Below, one piece after another: positions 24,466 through 33,607 of a stretch of 64,000 bases of DNA. Numbering within the stretch: the first letter of the stretch is position 1; each line of letters begins with the position of its first letter. The notes under the pieces were generated by a model, which saw nothing but the letters and a program-made list of their open reading frames with translations, was not told the origin of the DNA and did no database searches. Source of the DNA: Agromyces luteolus (lineage in GTDB: Bacteria; Actinomycetota; Actinomycetes; Actinomycetales; Microbacteriaceae); NCBI RefSeq assembly GCF_009729855.1, contig NZ_WODA01000025.1, forward strand, positions 496,001-560,000, read 5' to 3'. The position numbers and the translations under genes are program-made.

Positions 24466-25194
24466 GTGAATAGTCCTGTTCTCGAGGCCACCGACATCCA
24501 CAAGTCCTATGGCAGCGGTAGCGGCCGCTTCGACGCACTCAAGGGCGTGTCGCTGGCGGTCAGGGCTGGTGAATCCGTCGCGATCGTCGGCAAGAGCGGT
24601 TCCGGGAAGTCCACGCTCATGCACATCCTCGCGCTGCTGGATCAACCCGATGACGGTGCGGTCCTCGTCGGGGGCGAAGACGCCGCCACGTTGCGTGGCC
24701 GAGCGGTGAACCAGTTGCGAAACGCGGACTTCGGGTTCGTGTTCCAACAGTTCTTCCTGGTCCCGAACGCCACTGTGCTCGACAACGTGGTGCTGCCGCT
24801 GAAGATCGCCGGGGTGAGCGGCCGCGAGCGACGTGAACGCGGCATGGCTGCGCTCCGTGCGCTCGAGCTCGACGACAAAGCGAAAAACAGGGCCACCAAC
24901 CTGTCGGGCGGTCAGAAGCAGCGCGTCGTCATCGCCCGCGCCTTGGTGAACAACCCCAAGGTGATCTTCGCCGACGAACCGACCGGCAATCTCGACACCG
25001 CCACGGGGCAGGTCGTCGAAGACATCCTGTTCACCCTCAACCGGGAGCAGGGCATCACACTTATCATCGTCACCCACGACACCGAGCTCGCCGAACGCTG
25101 CGACCGGCAGATCTACCTCCGAGACGGCCGGGAAACGGACGCCCCAGCGCCCCCGAACCTGCACGGACACGGCAGCGAAGGAGCGGCGGCATGA
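24466..25194 (+). CDS. ABC transporter ATPase (LolD/MacB type)
   Basis: This 242-residue ATPase of the LolD/MacB/FtsE branch has Walker A GKSGSGKST (about residue 42), Q-loop VFQQFFLV, signature LSGGQKQR (about 146), Walker B VIFADEP (about 166) and the switch His in THDTELAERC. The start is GTG 24466 with GAGGAG four bases upstream. Its stop overlaps the permease start (ATGA). The pair should form a mechanotransmission-type ABC system that moves a lipid, peptide or antibiotic at the membrane rather than importing a nutrient. Confidence 0.92.
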   Translation: MNSPVLEATDIHKSYGSGSGRFDALKGVSLAVRAGESVAIVGKSGSGKSTLMHILALLDQPDDGAVLVGGEDAATLRGRAVNQLRNADFGFVFQQFFLVPNATVLDNVVLPLKIAGVSGRERRERGMAALRALELDDKAKNRATNLSGGQKQRVVIARALVNNPKVIFADEPTGNLDTATGQVVEDILFTLNREQGITLIIVTHDTELAERCDRQIYLRDGRETDAPAPPNLHGHGSEGAAA

Positions 25195-26498
25195 ACACCG
25201 GTGACCTCCTGAAGACCGCGGTTCAGAACACATTCCGCAGCAAGCTGCGCACCTCCCTCACCGTGGTCGCCATCTTCATCGGCGCGTTCACGCTCACCAT
25301 CACCAGCGCGATCGGCGCAGGCATCTCCGACTACATCGACAGCCAACTGGGCGCCATCGGCGCCGAAGGTGTCCTCACCGTCAACAAGGCGCCCGACACC
25401 GAAACCGCCGCCGAGGAGGGACCCAACCGGTACGACCCCGACCGGGCCACCGCGGACGACCCGTTTCCCGGAGCGCCCGCCGGCCCCGGCGGATTCGGGG
25501 CCGGAGCCCTCACCGTGGACGATATTGAGGCCATCGAATCCACCCACGGCGTTACGAGCGTCGAGCCGACGGTGTTCGTCTCCGCCGACTTCATCACCGC
25601 CGACGGGAGCGACAAGTACGAGATCAGCCTCAACCCGGTTTCCGCGGCGATCGTGCCGGATCTGGCCGCCGGCGCGCCGCTCACCAACAGCGACCAGAAC
25701 GAGATCCTGCTCCCCGACGAATACCTCGACGCGCTCGGATTCGCTGACGCAGAGGACGCCGTCGGCGCCACCGTCACCATCGGCGCCACAGACGCAGTCG
25801 GAGAGCAGCACGACGTCGACGTCGCCATCGTTGGCGTGCAGAACACCTCCCTACTGCCACTCGGCGCGAGCATCAACGAGAACCTTACCGATGCGCTCGT
25901 CGAGGTCCAGCAGACCGGCAGAACCGTCGACGCCCCCGTTGGCTACCTCTCCGCCGTCGCCCATCTCGAACGCGACGCCACCGACGACCAGATCACCTCC
26001 ATCAAGGAAGACCTCGCCGACCAAGGTTTCCTTGCCCAGACCACTGCCGACCAGATCGGCGCGTTCCAAACCGTGATCTCCGGAATCATCGGCGTGCTCA
26101 ACGCATTCGCTGTCATCGCGCTCATCGCTGCAGGCTTCGGAATCGTCAATACCCTGCTGATGAGCGTCCAAGAGCGCACCCGCGAGATCGGCCTGATGAA
26201 AGCCATGGGCATGGGCGGCGGAAGAGTCTTCGGACTGTTCAGCAGCGAAGCCGTCTTCATCGGGTTCCTCGGCAGCGCTATCGGCGCCGCCGCGGCCGTC
26301 CTCGCCGGTACTGCCATCAGCACTGCACTCGCCACCTCCCTACTCTCCGGACTTCCCGGGCTGCAGATCATGCTGTTCGAACCGTCCGCGATCATCACCG
26401 TGATCCTCGTCGTCATGGGTATCGCATTCCTCGCCGGTACCCTGCCCGCCCGACGCGCCGCACAGCAGAACCCCATCGACGCCCTCCGCTACGAGTGA
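25191..26498 (+). CDS. ABC transporter permease (MacB/FtsX type)
   Basis: This 435-residue permease has the four-TM MacB/FtsX layout: TM1 (SLTVVAIFIGAFTLTITSAIG), a large extracytoplasmic domain (about residues 45-275, Asp/Glu-rich), then three TMs at the end with an FtsX domain (GFGIVNTLLMSVQERTREIG and LMKAMGMGGG). The final PARRAAQQNPIDALRYE is the standard C-terminus. The ATG overlaps the ATPase stop. No terminator is obvious in the 63 bases before the convergent GH3 gene. Confidence 0.9.
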   Translation: MNTGDLLKTAVQNTFRSKLRTSLTVVAIFIGAFTLTITSAIGAGISDYIDSQLGAIGAEGVLTVNKAPDTETAAEEGPNRYDPDRATADDPFPGAPAGPGGFGAGALTVDDIEAIESTHGVTSVEPTVFVSADFITADGSDKYEISLNPVSAAIVPDLAAGAPLTNSDQNEILLPDEYLDALGFADAEDAVGATVTIGATDAVGEQHDVDVAIVGVQNTSLLPLGASINENLTDALVEVQQTGRTVDAPVGYLSAVAHLERDATDDQITSIKEDLADQGFLAQTTADQIGAFQTVISGIIGVLNAFAVIALIAAGFGIVNTLLMSVQERTREIGLMKAMGMGGGRVFGLFSSEAVFIGFLGSAIGAAAAVLAGTAISTALATSLLSGLPGLQIMLFEPSAIITVILVVMGIAFLAGTLPARRAAQQNPIDALRYE

Positions 26499-26561
26499 TT
26501 CCACATCAGCGCGGCGCCCCGAGGCGAACCCGGCCGATGCGCGACGGTGGCATGCTCAGCG

Positions 26562-29003
26562 TCAATCCAGCATGACCTCTACCGCGGCGATGACGTTGGC
26601 AGCGTCGGCACAGACCTGGACGTCGTAGCAACCCGGTTCAACCTTCCAACCGTCGTCCCAATGAGCGAAGGTCCGCCTCGGAAGGGTCAGTGCGACGCGC
26701 TCGTGCTCCCCCGGAGCGAGGTCGACACGTGCGAAACCCGCAAGCCAGCGCACGGGTCGATCCACAGCGCTCTGGGATCGAGCGATATAGACCTGCACGA
26801 CATGCTTGCCATCACGCTCACCGACGTTCGAGATATCCACGGTGACTGCAACTCCGTCGTCGACAGGTCTCGCGGAAGCGCGGGATGTCTCGAACCGTGT
26901 GTAGCCTTCGCCCGCACCGAACCAATAGCGCGGTGCGACTCCGGCGCGCAACCAGGCACGATAGCCGATGTGGATGCCCTCGTCGTATCGCACATCGCCA
27001 TCGACGGGGGTCACGTCGATGACGGGTACGTCACCTTGTTCCCGCGGCCACGTCGTGGGAAGCCGCCCTCCGGGTTCGGCCTCGCCGCTCAGGATGTCTC
27101 CGAGCGCCGCGCCATACTCCTGCCCGCCGAACCAGGTGAGCAACACGGCGCCGGCCTGATCGGCCCAGGGCATGACGACCGGCGAGCCCGAATTGACGAC
27201 CACGACCGTCTTCGGATTGGCGGCGAGCACGCGACGCGCAAGCTCGTCCTGCCGACCGGGCAGCGTGAGGTCACCGCGATCGTACCCTTCGGATTCGACA
27301 CGGCTATTCGTTCCCACCACGAGCACGACGGCATCGGCCATCGCGGCGAGGTTCTCCGCCTCCTCGAGGAGCGCCTCCGGATCGGATGCATCCGGCTCAA
27401 CCCCGAACGCGACGCCGATCGCGCCGGCGAGGCCGCCGGGAAGGGGCTCGTAGCTGAACGAGACGACGACGTCCCTCGAGACACCAGCCGGGGCCGGTAC
27501 GGCGCCCGAGCGGCTGGGGGGAGCCAGGAGCGCGGCGCCGAGGTCGTCTCCGACGGATCGCGTCTGCGCGTCGACGATGATCTCACCGTCGACGGTCACG
27601 ATGCCGTGCCCGACACCGGCGAAGCCCAAGCGCACGTGGGCGTCCTCTCGCGGCGCCCAGCGAGTGGACATCTCGATCGTTCGCGCACGTGCGATCGGCG
27701 CATCGCCGCCGAACCACACGTAGGATGTCGCGAGCCGGTCTTCGGCGAAGATCTCGGCACCGCTCTCATCGAGGAATCGGACTCGAACGCCCGGGCCACC
27801 GGAGTGCGGGTTGGTCAGTTCTGCGAGAGGAAGGTCGCTGAGACCTTCCTGCACAACGGCGCCGATGGCGTAGTCGATCTGTGCGCTCGGAAATGCCGCA
27901 GTGATGCCTTCGAGAGGTGCGATGACGTGCTCCGGCACTACGGTCGCGCTCCCGCCTCCCTGAGACCGCGCGGCGGTGGCGTTGTGACCGATCACGGCGA
28001 TGCGTGACGGGCTCGCGCTCCATGGCAGCACACCGCGATTCTCGACCAGGACCGCGCCCTGGATCTCAGCTTCTCTCGCGAACGCGACGCCGTCGATCGG
28101 GTCGACCCGCCGCGGCGCCGCTCCTTCGAGCGCCCCCACCCGTGCCGCCAGGCGCAGAATTCTCAGCACCTTTCGGTCGATTGCGCCCTCGTCGACCTCG
28201 CCCCCACGCACGGCAGCCACGAGCGCCGCACCCCATGCACCCACTGGACCGGGCATCTCGAGGTCCTGGGATGCCCGAGCGGCGTCGAGCGAACGCACGG
28301 CCGTCCAATCGCTCACGACGACTCCGTCGAATCCCCATTCACTGTTGAGCGGAGTCTCGAGGAGCTCGTGTTCCGTAGCCGTCACCCCGTTGATCGAGTT
28401 GTACGCGCTCATCAGCACCCAGGCATGCGATTCGGTCACGGCTTTCTCGAACGCCAGGAGGTACAGCTCGCGCAAGGCCCTCCCGCCCACGACCGTGTTG
28501 GCGTTGAATCGATCGGTCTCGAAGTCGTTCGCGACGTAATGCTTGGGCGTGGCCGCGACGCCCTGCTCCTGCACGCCTCGCACGTACGCGGCCGCGAGTT
28601 CCGCGGTGAGCAGCGGATCTTCGCTGAACGCTTCGAAGTGACGCCCGCCGAGTGGCGAGCGGTGCAGGTTGATGGTCGGGCCGAGAACGACGTCGACCCC
28701 CTTGCGGCGCGCCTCGGCAGCCGAAACGTGCCCGTACTCGGATGCGACCTCGGTGCTCCACGACGACGACAGCGCGGTCGCCGAGGGGAGGTTGAGCGAC
28801 GGTGACCGCTCGTCCCACACCGGACCGCGCACGCCCGAGGGCCCGTCCGACAGCACCATGCTTCGTAGGCCGATGGCTTCGACCGCCGTGGTGCTCCAGA
28901 AGTCCTGTCCGGTGATCAGGGCGATCTTGGTCTCGAGGTCGAGTCTGCCGAGGAGGTCGATCAGCTGCTCGTCGGAGATCGTCTCACGTGTTGCGGTCGT
29001 CAT
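26562..29003 (-). CDS. Glycoside hydrolase family 3 with PA14 insert
   Basis: This 813-residue retaining exo-glycosidase (beta-glucosidase or beta-xylosidase type) has no signal peptide. The order of domains is the GH3 N-terminal barrel (residues 1-270) with nucleophile Asp232 in VVVSDWTA and the KHYVANDFETDR motif near 154; the first part of the alpha/beta sandwich; a PA14-like insertion (about 415-555, GPGVRVRFLDESGAEIF); the rest of the sandwich; and a fibronectin-III-like end. The ATG at 29003 follows GGGGAG, and the GH43 stop overlaps it (ATGA). It is the last gene of the importer-GH1-GH43-GH3 operon. Confidence 0.93.
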   Translation of the reverse strand: MTTATRETISDEQLIDLLGRLDLETKIALITGQDFWSTTAVEAIGLRSMVLSDGPSGVRGPVWDERSPSLNLPSATALSSSWSTEVASEYGHVSAAEARRKGVDVVLGPTINLHRSPLGGRHFEAFSEDPLLTAELAAAYVRGVQEQGVAATPKHYVANDFETDRFNANTVVGGRALRELYLLAFEKAVTESHAWVLMSAYNSINGVTATEHELLETPLNSEWGFDGVVVSDWTAVRSLDAARASQDLEMPGPVGAWGAALVAAVRGGEVDEGAIDRKVLRILRLAARVGALEGAAPRRVDPIDGVAFAREAEIQGAVLVENRGVLPWSASPSRIAVIGHNATAARSQGGGSATVVPEHVIAPLEGITAAFPSAQIDYAIGAVVQEGLSDLPLAELTNPHSGGPGVRVRFLDESGAEIFAEDRLATSYVWFGGDAPIARARTIEMSTRWAPREDAHVRLGFAGVGHGIVTVDGEIIVDAQTRSVGDDLGAALLAPPSRSGAVPAPAGVSRDVVVSFSYEPLPGGLAGAIGVAFGVEPDASDPEALLEEAENLAAMADAVVLVVGTNSRVESEGYDRGDLTLPGRQDELARRVLAANPKTVVVVNSGSPVVMPWADQAGAVLLTWFGGQEYGAALGDILSGEAEPGGRLPTTWPREQGDVPVIDVTPVDGDVRYDEGIHIGYRAWLRAGVAPRYWFGAGEGYTRFETSRASARPVDDGVAVTVDISNVGERDGKHVVQVYIARSQSAVDRPVRWLAGFARVDLAPGEHERVALTLPRRTFAHWDDGWKVEPGCYDVQVCADAANVIAAVEVMLD

Positions 29004-30457
29004 TGCATGGTCTCCCCTGTGGTGTATGAGAAACGTCTCAGGACTGCGCGACCGTTCTCGACCGCGACGCCCACGATGCGCCCGGTGAATCCGCCGGTCA
29101 CCTCGGTGGACAGATAGCGACCGTCCAGGTCGCCGAGCACCCGCCAGTCGTGAGCGTCGCCCACTGCGAGCTCGATGCGGTCGGGCCCGGTCGAGACGCC
29201 GCGGATTGACCGCGTCGACCGCGCCCTGATCCGCAGACGGTGGACGTTGTCGGTCAGCTTCGCCGCGCCGAGGCTCCACGTCATCCCACCGATCCGGATC
29301 GTCGCGACCGCATCCGATCCGTCGAGGGCGATACCGTACGCGTTATCGCGGTCGATTCGCACCTCCATCGACGCAGACCCGTCCTCGATCGAGAGCTCGG
29401 CCTCAGCGGTCCACGCGTCGTCGCGGGTGCGAACCCCGAGGGTGCACTGCACCCGCGATTCGAGCAGCAAGCCGTTCTCGGTGCCGCGCGCGAACGTGTC
29501 GGGGAACACCCCCGGCGAGATCCATCGGCCGTGCAGCTTCGGCGCAGCGAAATCATCGATGAAAGACGTGTCGACGGATGCCGCGACGAATCGCTCCTCG
29601 TCGACGACCGGCCAACCGTCGCGCCAGTCGATTCCGGCGACGAAGGTCTCACGTCCGTTGACGTGGAAGCCGGGGCTGGTGCCGCGGGGCCGGACGCCGA
29701 GATACGCCATCGCCCAGGAGCCGTCGGAGCACTCGACCAGATCGGCATGGCCGACGTTCTGCACTGGGGTCGGCAGGCTTCGGTGCGAGAAGATCGGGTT
29801 CTGCGGTGCGCCCGCGAACGGTCCGCGTGGCGACGGCCCGCGGGCGATGCTTACGCAGTGACCGCGCTCCGTCCCGCCTTCGGCGATCAGGAGGTACCAC
29901 CATCCCTCGCGGAAGAAGATGTGCGGTCCCTCGGGAAAGGCCAGTCCTGTGCCGCTCCAGAGGAGCCGTGGCTCCTCCAACAGCTCGGCGGTGTACGGAT
30001 CCACCCGTGCCTGGCGGATCTCCGAACCCGCGGCATCGAAGTGCGACCAGGTCAGATAGCAGTCCGCACCGTCCCAGGAGATGTCCGGATCGATTCCGCC
30101 CGCCCCCCGGGTGCGGACCGGTGCTGACCACGGGCCGCGCACATCCTCGGCATGCTGGAGAGTCTGCTCGGGGGTGCCGTCCACGACGTCGGTCGTGATG
30201 AGCCAGAACAGGCCGTCATGATGGCGCAGCGTGGGGGCGAACACACCGGTGCTTCCCGTGCCGTCGGAGTCGGCGAGTTGTGACGATGTCGTGATCGCGT
30301 TGCCGACGAACGTCCAGTCGACGAGATCCTGGCTCTCATGGATGGGTACGGCAGGGCGGTACTCGAAGCTCGAACTGGCGAGATAGTAGGTGTCGCCGAC
30401 CCGGCAGATCGATGGGTCCGGATAGAAGCCTGGGATGACCGGCTGGGCCGCGCTCAC
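29000..30457 (-). CDS. Glycoside hydrolase family 43 (beta-xylosidase/arabinofuranosidase-like)
   Basis: This 485-residue inverting glycosidase is of the long GH43 type with a C-terminal concanavalin-like domain. The five-blade propeller supplies the base Asp14 in YPDPSI, the pKa modulator Asp123 in GIDPDISWDG and the acid Glu176 in FPEGPHIF. The second domain starts near residue 300 (FIDDFAAPKLHGRWI). It probably trims xylose or arabinose from imported oligosaccharides. It starts at GTG 30457, overlapping the GH1 stop by GTGA, and its own stop overlaps the GH3 start. Confidence 0.92.
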   Translation of the reverse strand: MSAAQPVIPGFYPDPSICRVGDTYYLASSSFEYRPAVPIHESQDLVDWTFVGNAITTSSQLADSDGTGSTGVFAPTLRHHDGLFWLITTDVVDGTPEQTLQHAEDVRGPWSAPVRTRGAGGIDPDISWDGADCYLTWSHFDAAGSEIRQARVDPYTAELLEEPRLLWSGTGLAFPEGPHIFFREGWWYLLIAEGGTERGHCVSIARGPSPRGPFAGAPQNPIFSHRSLPTPVQNVGHADLVECSDGSWAMAYLGVRPRGTSPGFHVNGRETFVAGIDWRDGWPVVDEERFVAASVDTSFIDDFAAPKLHGRWISPGVFPDTFARGTENGLLLESRVQCTLGVRTRDDAWTAEAELSIEDGSASMEVRIDRDNAYGIALDGSDAVATIRIGGMTWSLGAAKLTDNVHRLRIRARSTRSIRGVSTGPDRIELAVGDAHDWRVLGDLDGRYLSTEVTGGFTGRIVGVAVENGRAVLRRFSYTTGETMQ

Positions 30458-31659
30458 AGCGTGGCGCCGTTCGCGGACGCCACGGCGCCGTACCACGATC
30501 CACTCGGCTTGATGGTGCGGGCGAACGTCGTACGGTCGACCTGCACGAGTCCGAAATGGGGAGCGTAGCTACCCCACTCGTAGTTGTCGAGCAGACTCCA
30601 GTGGAAGTACCCGCGCAGGTCGACGCCGGATCCGGCGACGTCGGCGAGGGCACGGAGCGATCGACTCGTGTAGTCGATTCGCTGATCATCGTCGTCGGTC
30701 GCGATGCCGTTTTCAGTCACCACGATCGGCATGCCGGGCAGCAGTTGCGCGGTGTGCCTCACGGCCTCCGCTGCGGCATTCGGGTAGTACTCCCATCCCG
30801 TGAGCGTCAGCTCGGAACCATCGGGCGCGGCCAGCGCTCCGTCGGCGCCGATCCTGACCCGGGTGTAGGCCTGGACGCCGATGAAGTCGTCGCCTCGGGC
30901 GGCGTCGATGAAGACGTCTTCGCGCGGCCAACCCCATTCGCGGGCGATATCCTCGGCACCCGGCTCGGCCTGGAAGTTCTGGTTCGCGACCGTCCAGCCG
31001 ATCTTCGCGTCGGTGTGCTCGGCGAGCAGGGCCCGCGCACGATGGTGGGCCGCGATGGTCACGTCGGTGATCGCGGGGTCGGGCGGTGGCAAGGCGCCGG
31101 CGACGAGCTCCTCGCGCTGCCCGTCGTCGAACATCGTCGCGATCATCGCGAGCATGTTGGGCTCATTGAAGGTGCACACCCACTCGACGCCCTCGAGGAT
31201 CGTAGATGCTGCCGCGACGTACGCCTCGAAGTGCGCGATGTTGTCGGCCCGCCGCCAGCCGCCGAGATCGGCGAACCACCGGGGGTTGGTGAAGTGATGC
31301 AGGGTGACGACCGGCTGGAGGCCTCGCACGAGACACCCATCGATCATCCGGCGGTAGTGCGCCAACTCGGCGAGCGACACGGCACCGGGGGTCGGGACGA
31401 TGCGGCTCCACTCGAGGGAGAAGCGATACGAGTTCAAGCCAAGACCGACGGCGAGGTCGAGGTCCTCGCGCCATCGATGGTAGGAGTCGCACGCATCGCC
31501 CGAGCGCTCGGGGAGGATCGAACCCTCGACGACCTCTTTCGCCCAGAAGTCGCTGTTCGTGTTCCCCCCTTCGGTCTGGTGCGCGGCGGTCGAAGCCCCC
31601 CACAGGAAACCCGCGGGGAAGTGGGTAGAGGTCGTCGGCGTCATGGTCTCATTCGTCAT
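30454..31659 (-). CDS. Glycoside hydrolase family 1, short type, copy 1
   Basis: This 401-residue GH1 enzyme has FPAGFLWGASTAAHQTEGG at the N-terminus, acid/base Glu166 in TFNEP, nucleophile Glu316 in VVTENG and HWSLLDNYEWGSY near the end. It is very similar along its whole length to the GH1 at 38664-39866, so the two are duplicates. Start choice is uncertain. ATG 31659 lacks a ribosome site. GTG 31776, 39 codons upstream in frame, has AAGGAG eight bases before it, but the intervening codons do not look like GH1. A disrupted small gene may occupy that stretch. Confidence 0.92.
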   Translation of the reverse strand: MTNETMTPTTSTHFPAGFLWGASTAAHQTEGGNTNSDFWAKEVVEGSILPERSGDACDSYHRWREDLDLAVGLGLNSYRFSLEWSRIVPTPGAVSLAELAHYRRMIDGCLVRGLQPVVTLHHFTNPRWFADLGGWRRADNIAHFEAYVAAASTILEGVEWVCTFNEPNMLAMIATMFDDGQREELVAGALPPPDPAITDVTIAAHHRARALLAEHTDAKIGWTVANQNFQAEPGAEDIAREWGWPREDVFIDAARGDDFIGVQAYTRVRIGADGALAAPDGSELTLTGWEYYPNAAAEAVRHTAQLLPGMPIVVTENGIATDDDDQRIDYTSRSLRALADVAGSGVDLRGYFHWSLLDNYEWGSYAPHFGLVQVDRTTFARTIKPSGSWYGAVASANGATL

Positions 31660-31776
31660 CGTGTCGGAAGCAGGTAGGCGAGCTCGCCCAGCGGCTCGAA
31701 CTCGAAGAAGGACCGAAGCAGAATCGACCGACCGTGCGGTGTCGGCCACGTTGGTGAGGACTGTGGTGATGCCCAC
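31657..31776 (-). pseudogene. Small ORF disrupted by a +1 shift before GH1
   Basis: Between the permease and GH1 genes, GTG 31776 has AAGGAG (31785-31790) with ideal spacing and begins MGITTVLTNVADTA with GC-rich third positions. After about 17 codons this frame loses codon bias, while the +1 frame gains it and reads ILLRSFFEFEPLGELAYLL and a few more residues to a TGA that overlaps the GH1 ATG (ATGA). The whole would be about 42 residues. It is either a small operon gene with a one-base insertion or the fused ends of a deleted gene. No family recognised. Confidence 0.4.
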
Positions 31777-31796
31777 GTCGTCAGCTCCTTCGGGTG

Positions 31797-32666
31797 TCAC
31801 TTGATGCCGGTCGAGGCGACGCCCTCGATGAACTGGCGTTGGAGGAACAGGAACAGTGCCAGGATCGGCACGACCACGATCACGGCACCGGCAAGCAGCA
31901 GGCCGTAGTTGGTGCCGTTCTGGCCGACGGAGTAGAGCGCGAGGGCGACCGGAAGGGTGTAGCGATCCTCGGTCTGAGCGACGACGAGCGGCCACAGGAA
32001 GTTGTTCCACTGTGCGAGGAACGTGAGGATCGCGAGCGTCGCGAGCGGCGGCTTGGACAGCGGGAGCACGATCTGCGCGAAGATACGCCACTCGCCGGCG
32101 CCGTCGAGGCGCGCCGCTTCCAGCAGCGAGTCAGGCAGCTCGCCGATGAACTGACGCATCAGGAACACGCCGAGCGGAGTGACCAGATAGGGCAGGATCA
32201 TGCCGGGCAGCGAGTTGCTCAAGCCGAGATTGGTGACCAGAACGAACAGCGGAACGAAGGTGGCGATCGCCGGAATCATGAGCATCCCGAGCACGAGCAC
32301 GAACAATGCATTCCGGCCCGCGAAGTCGATCTTCGCGAGTGCGTAACCGGCCATCGAGCAGAAGACCAGGTTGCCGAGCACGCATGCCCCCGCGACGATG
32401 ACGCTGTTCGCGAACGCCGTCGTGAAATTCAGACCGCCGATGAGTCGGGCGTAGTTCTCGAATGTCCACACCTGCGGAAGCCATGCTGTGGAGTTGGCGA
32501 TGATCTCCGCATTGTCCTTGAAGGAGCCCAGCAGCATCCAGATGAACGGGAGGAGCATGAGCACCGCGCCGACGATGAGGACGCCATAGGTCACGAGTCT
32601 GCTGACGCGGATCGGGGCTCGGCGCCGAGTGGGCTGTGTCGCTCCGGCGACGATGAGGGCAGCCAT
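31797..32666 (-). CDS. Carbohydrate ABC transporter permease (MalG type)
   Basis: This 289-residue CUT1 permease has about six membrane segments. The docking loop reads SLLEAARLDGAGEWRIFAQI and the usual end is QRQFIEGVASTGIK. The ATG at 32666 follows AAGGA and lies one base after the stop of the partner permease. It transports the substrate bound by the lipoprotein encoded at 33608. As at 8-11 kb, no ATPase gene is present, so a shared sugar ATPase encoded elsewhere is expected. Confidence 0.92.
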   Translation of the reverse strand: MAALIVAGATQPTRRRAPIRVSRLVTYGVLIVGAVLMLLPFIWMLLGSFKDNAEIIANSTAWLPQVWTFENYARLIGGLNFTTAFANSVIVAGACVLGNLVFCSMAGYALAKIDFAGRNALFVLVLGMLMIPAIATFVPLFVLVTNLGLSNSLPGMILPYLVTPLGVFLMRQFIGELPDSLLEAARLDGAGEWRIFAQIVLPLSKPPLATLAILTFLAQWNNFLWPLVVAQTEDRYTLPVALALYSVGQNGTNYGLLLAGAVIVVVPILALFLFLQRQFIEGVASTGIK

Positions 32667-32667
32667 A

Positions 32668-33606
32668 TCAGGTCCTTGAACGGAAGAGTCGGAATTGAAG
32701 GAGTCCGAGCGCCACGATGAAGATCACGAGCACGTACGACGCTGCGGACGCGACGCCGTAGTTTCCGAAGCCGAACTGCTCATAGGCGTACAGGCCGATC
32801 GAGACGGTCGCGTCGAGCGGGCCGCCGTTGGTCATGACGAACGGCTCCTCGAAGAACTGGAGGTAGCCGATGCTCAACAGCACGGCGACGACGAGGGTCG
32901 TGGGACGCAGGAGCGGAAGGGTGATCGTGCGGAACGCCGTGAAGCCCCGCGCTCCGTCGACCTCGCCCGCCTCGTAGAGCTCCTTGGGGATGTTCTGCAG
33001 TCCCGCGAGGAAGATCACCATCGGAAGCCCGATGTTGCGCCACACAGCCATGATGATGAGCGCCGGCATCGCCCACGCGGGGTCGTTGAGCCAGTCGGGG
33101 CCGGGGATGCCGACGACCCCGAGCAGGGCGTTGAGCAGGCCGTCTTCCTGGTACAGGTAGCGCCACACCACGGCAACGGCGATGATGCTCGTTACGAACG
33201 GGGCGAAGTAGCTGACGCGGAACACGCCCTTCAGCTTGTTGATGCCGGCGTTCAGGCCGACGGCCACGAGCAGTCCCAACGCCATCGTGAGCGGGATGCC
33301 GATCACCACGAAGTAGATGGTGTTGCCGATCGCGCGCACGAAGGTGGCGTCGGAGAAGATGTCGATGTAGTTCTCGAGGCCGACGAAGTTGACCGAGAAG
33401 GGCGATCGGACGTCGCGGGCTCGCAGGTCGCTGAAGCTGAACGCGAGGGACGCCAGGACCGGACCGGCACCGAAGACGAGGAACAGCACGACGAACGGCA
33501 GCGCGAAGCTCCATGCCATCAGGGTGCGTCGCACGCGGCGCGGGGGTCGCCCCTGGCGGGGACGCTCGGTGAGCGTCTCCGCCAGGGCCAGGGTGGTGGC
33601 AGTCAC
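32668..33606 (-). CDS. Carbohydrate ABC transporter permease (MalF type)
   Basis: This 312-residue CUT1 permease has an Arg-rich cytoplasmic N-terminus (RPRQGRPPRRVRRT), six membrane segments and the docking loop LYEAGEVDGARGFTAFRTITLPLL. It starts at GTG 33606, one base after the binding-protein stop. It forms the heterodimeric channel with the permease at 31797. Confidence 0.92.
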   Translation of the reverse strand: MTATTLALAETLTERPRQGRPPRRVRRTLMAWSFALPFVVLFLVFGAGPVLASLAFSFSDLRARDVRSPFSVNFVGLENYIDIFSDATFVRAIGNTIYFVVIGIPLTMALGLLVAVGLNAGINKLKGVFRVSYFAPFVTSIIAVAVVWRYLYQEDGLLNALLGVVGIPGPDWLNDPAWAMPALIIMAVWRNIGLPMVIFLAGLQNIPKELYEAGEVDGARGFTAFRTITLPLLRPTTLVVAVLLSIGYLQFFEEPFVMTNGGPLDATVSIGLYAYEQFGFGNYGVASAASYVLVIFIVALGLLQFRLFRSRT

Positions 33607-33607
33607 G

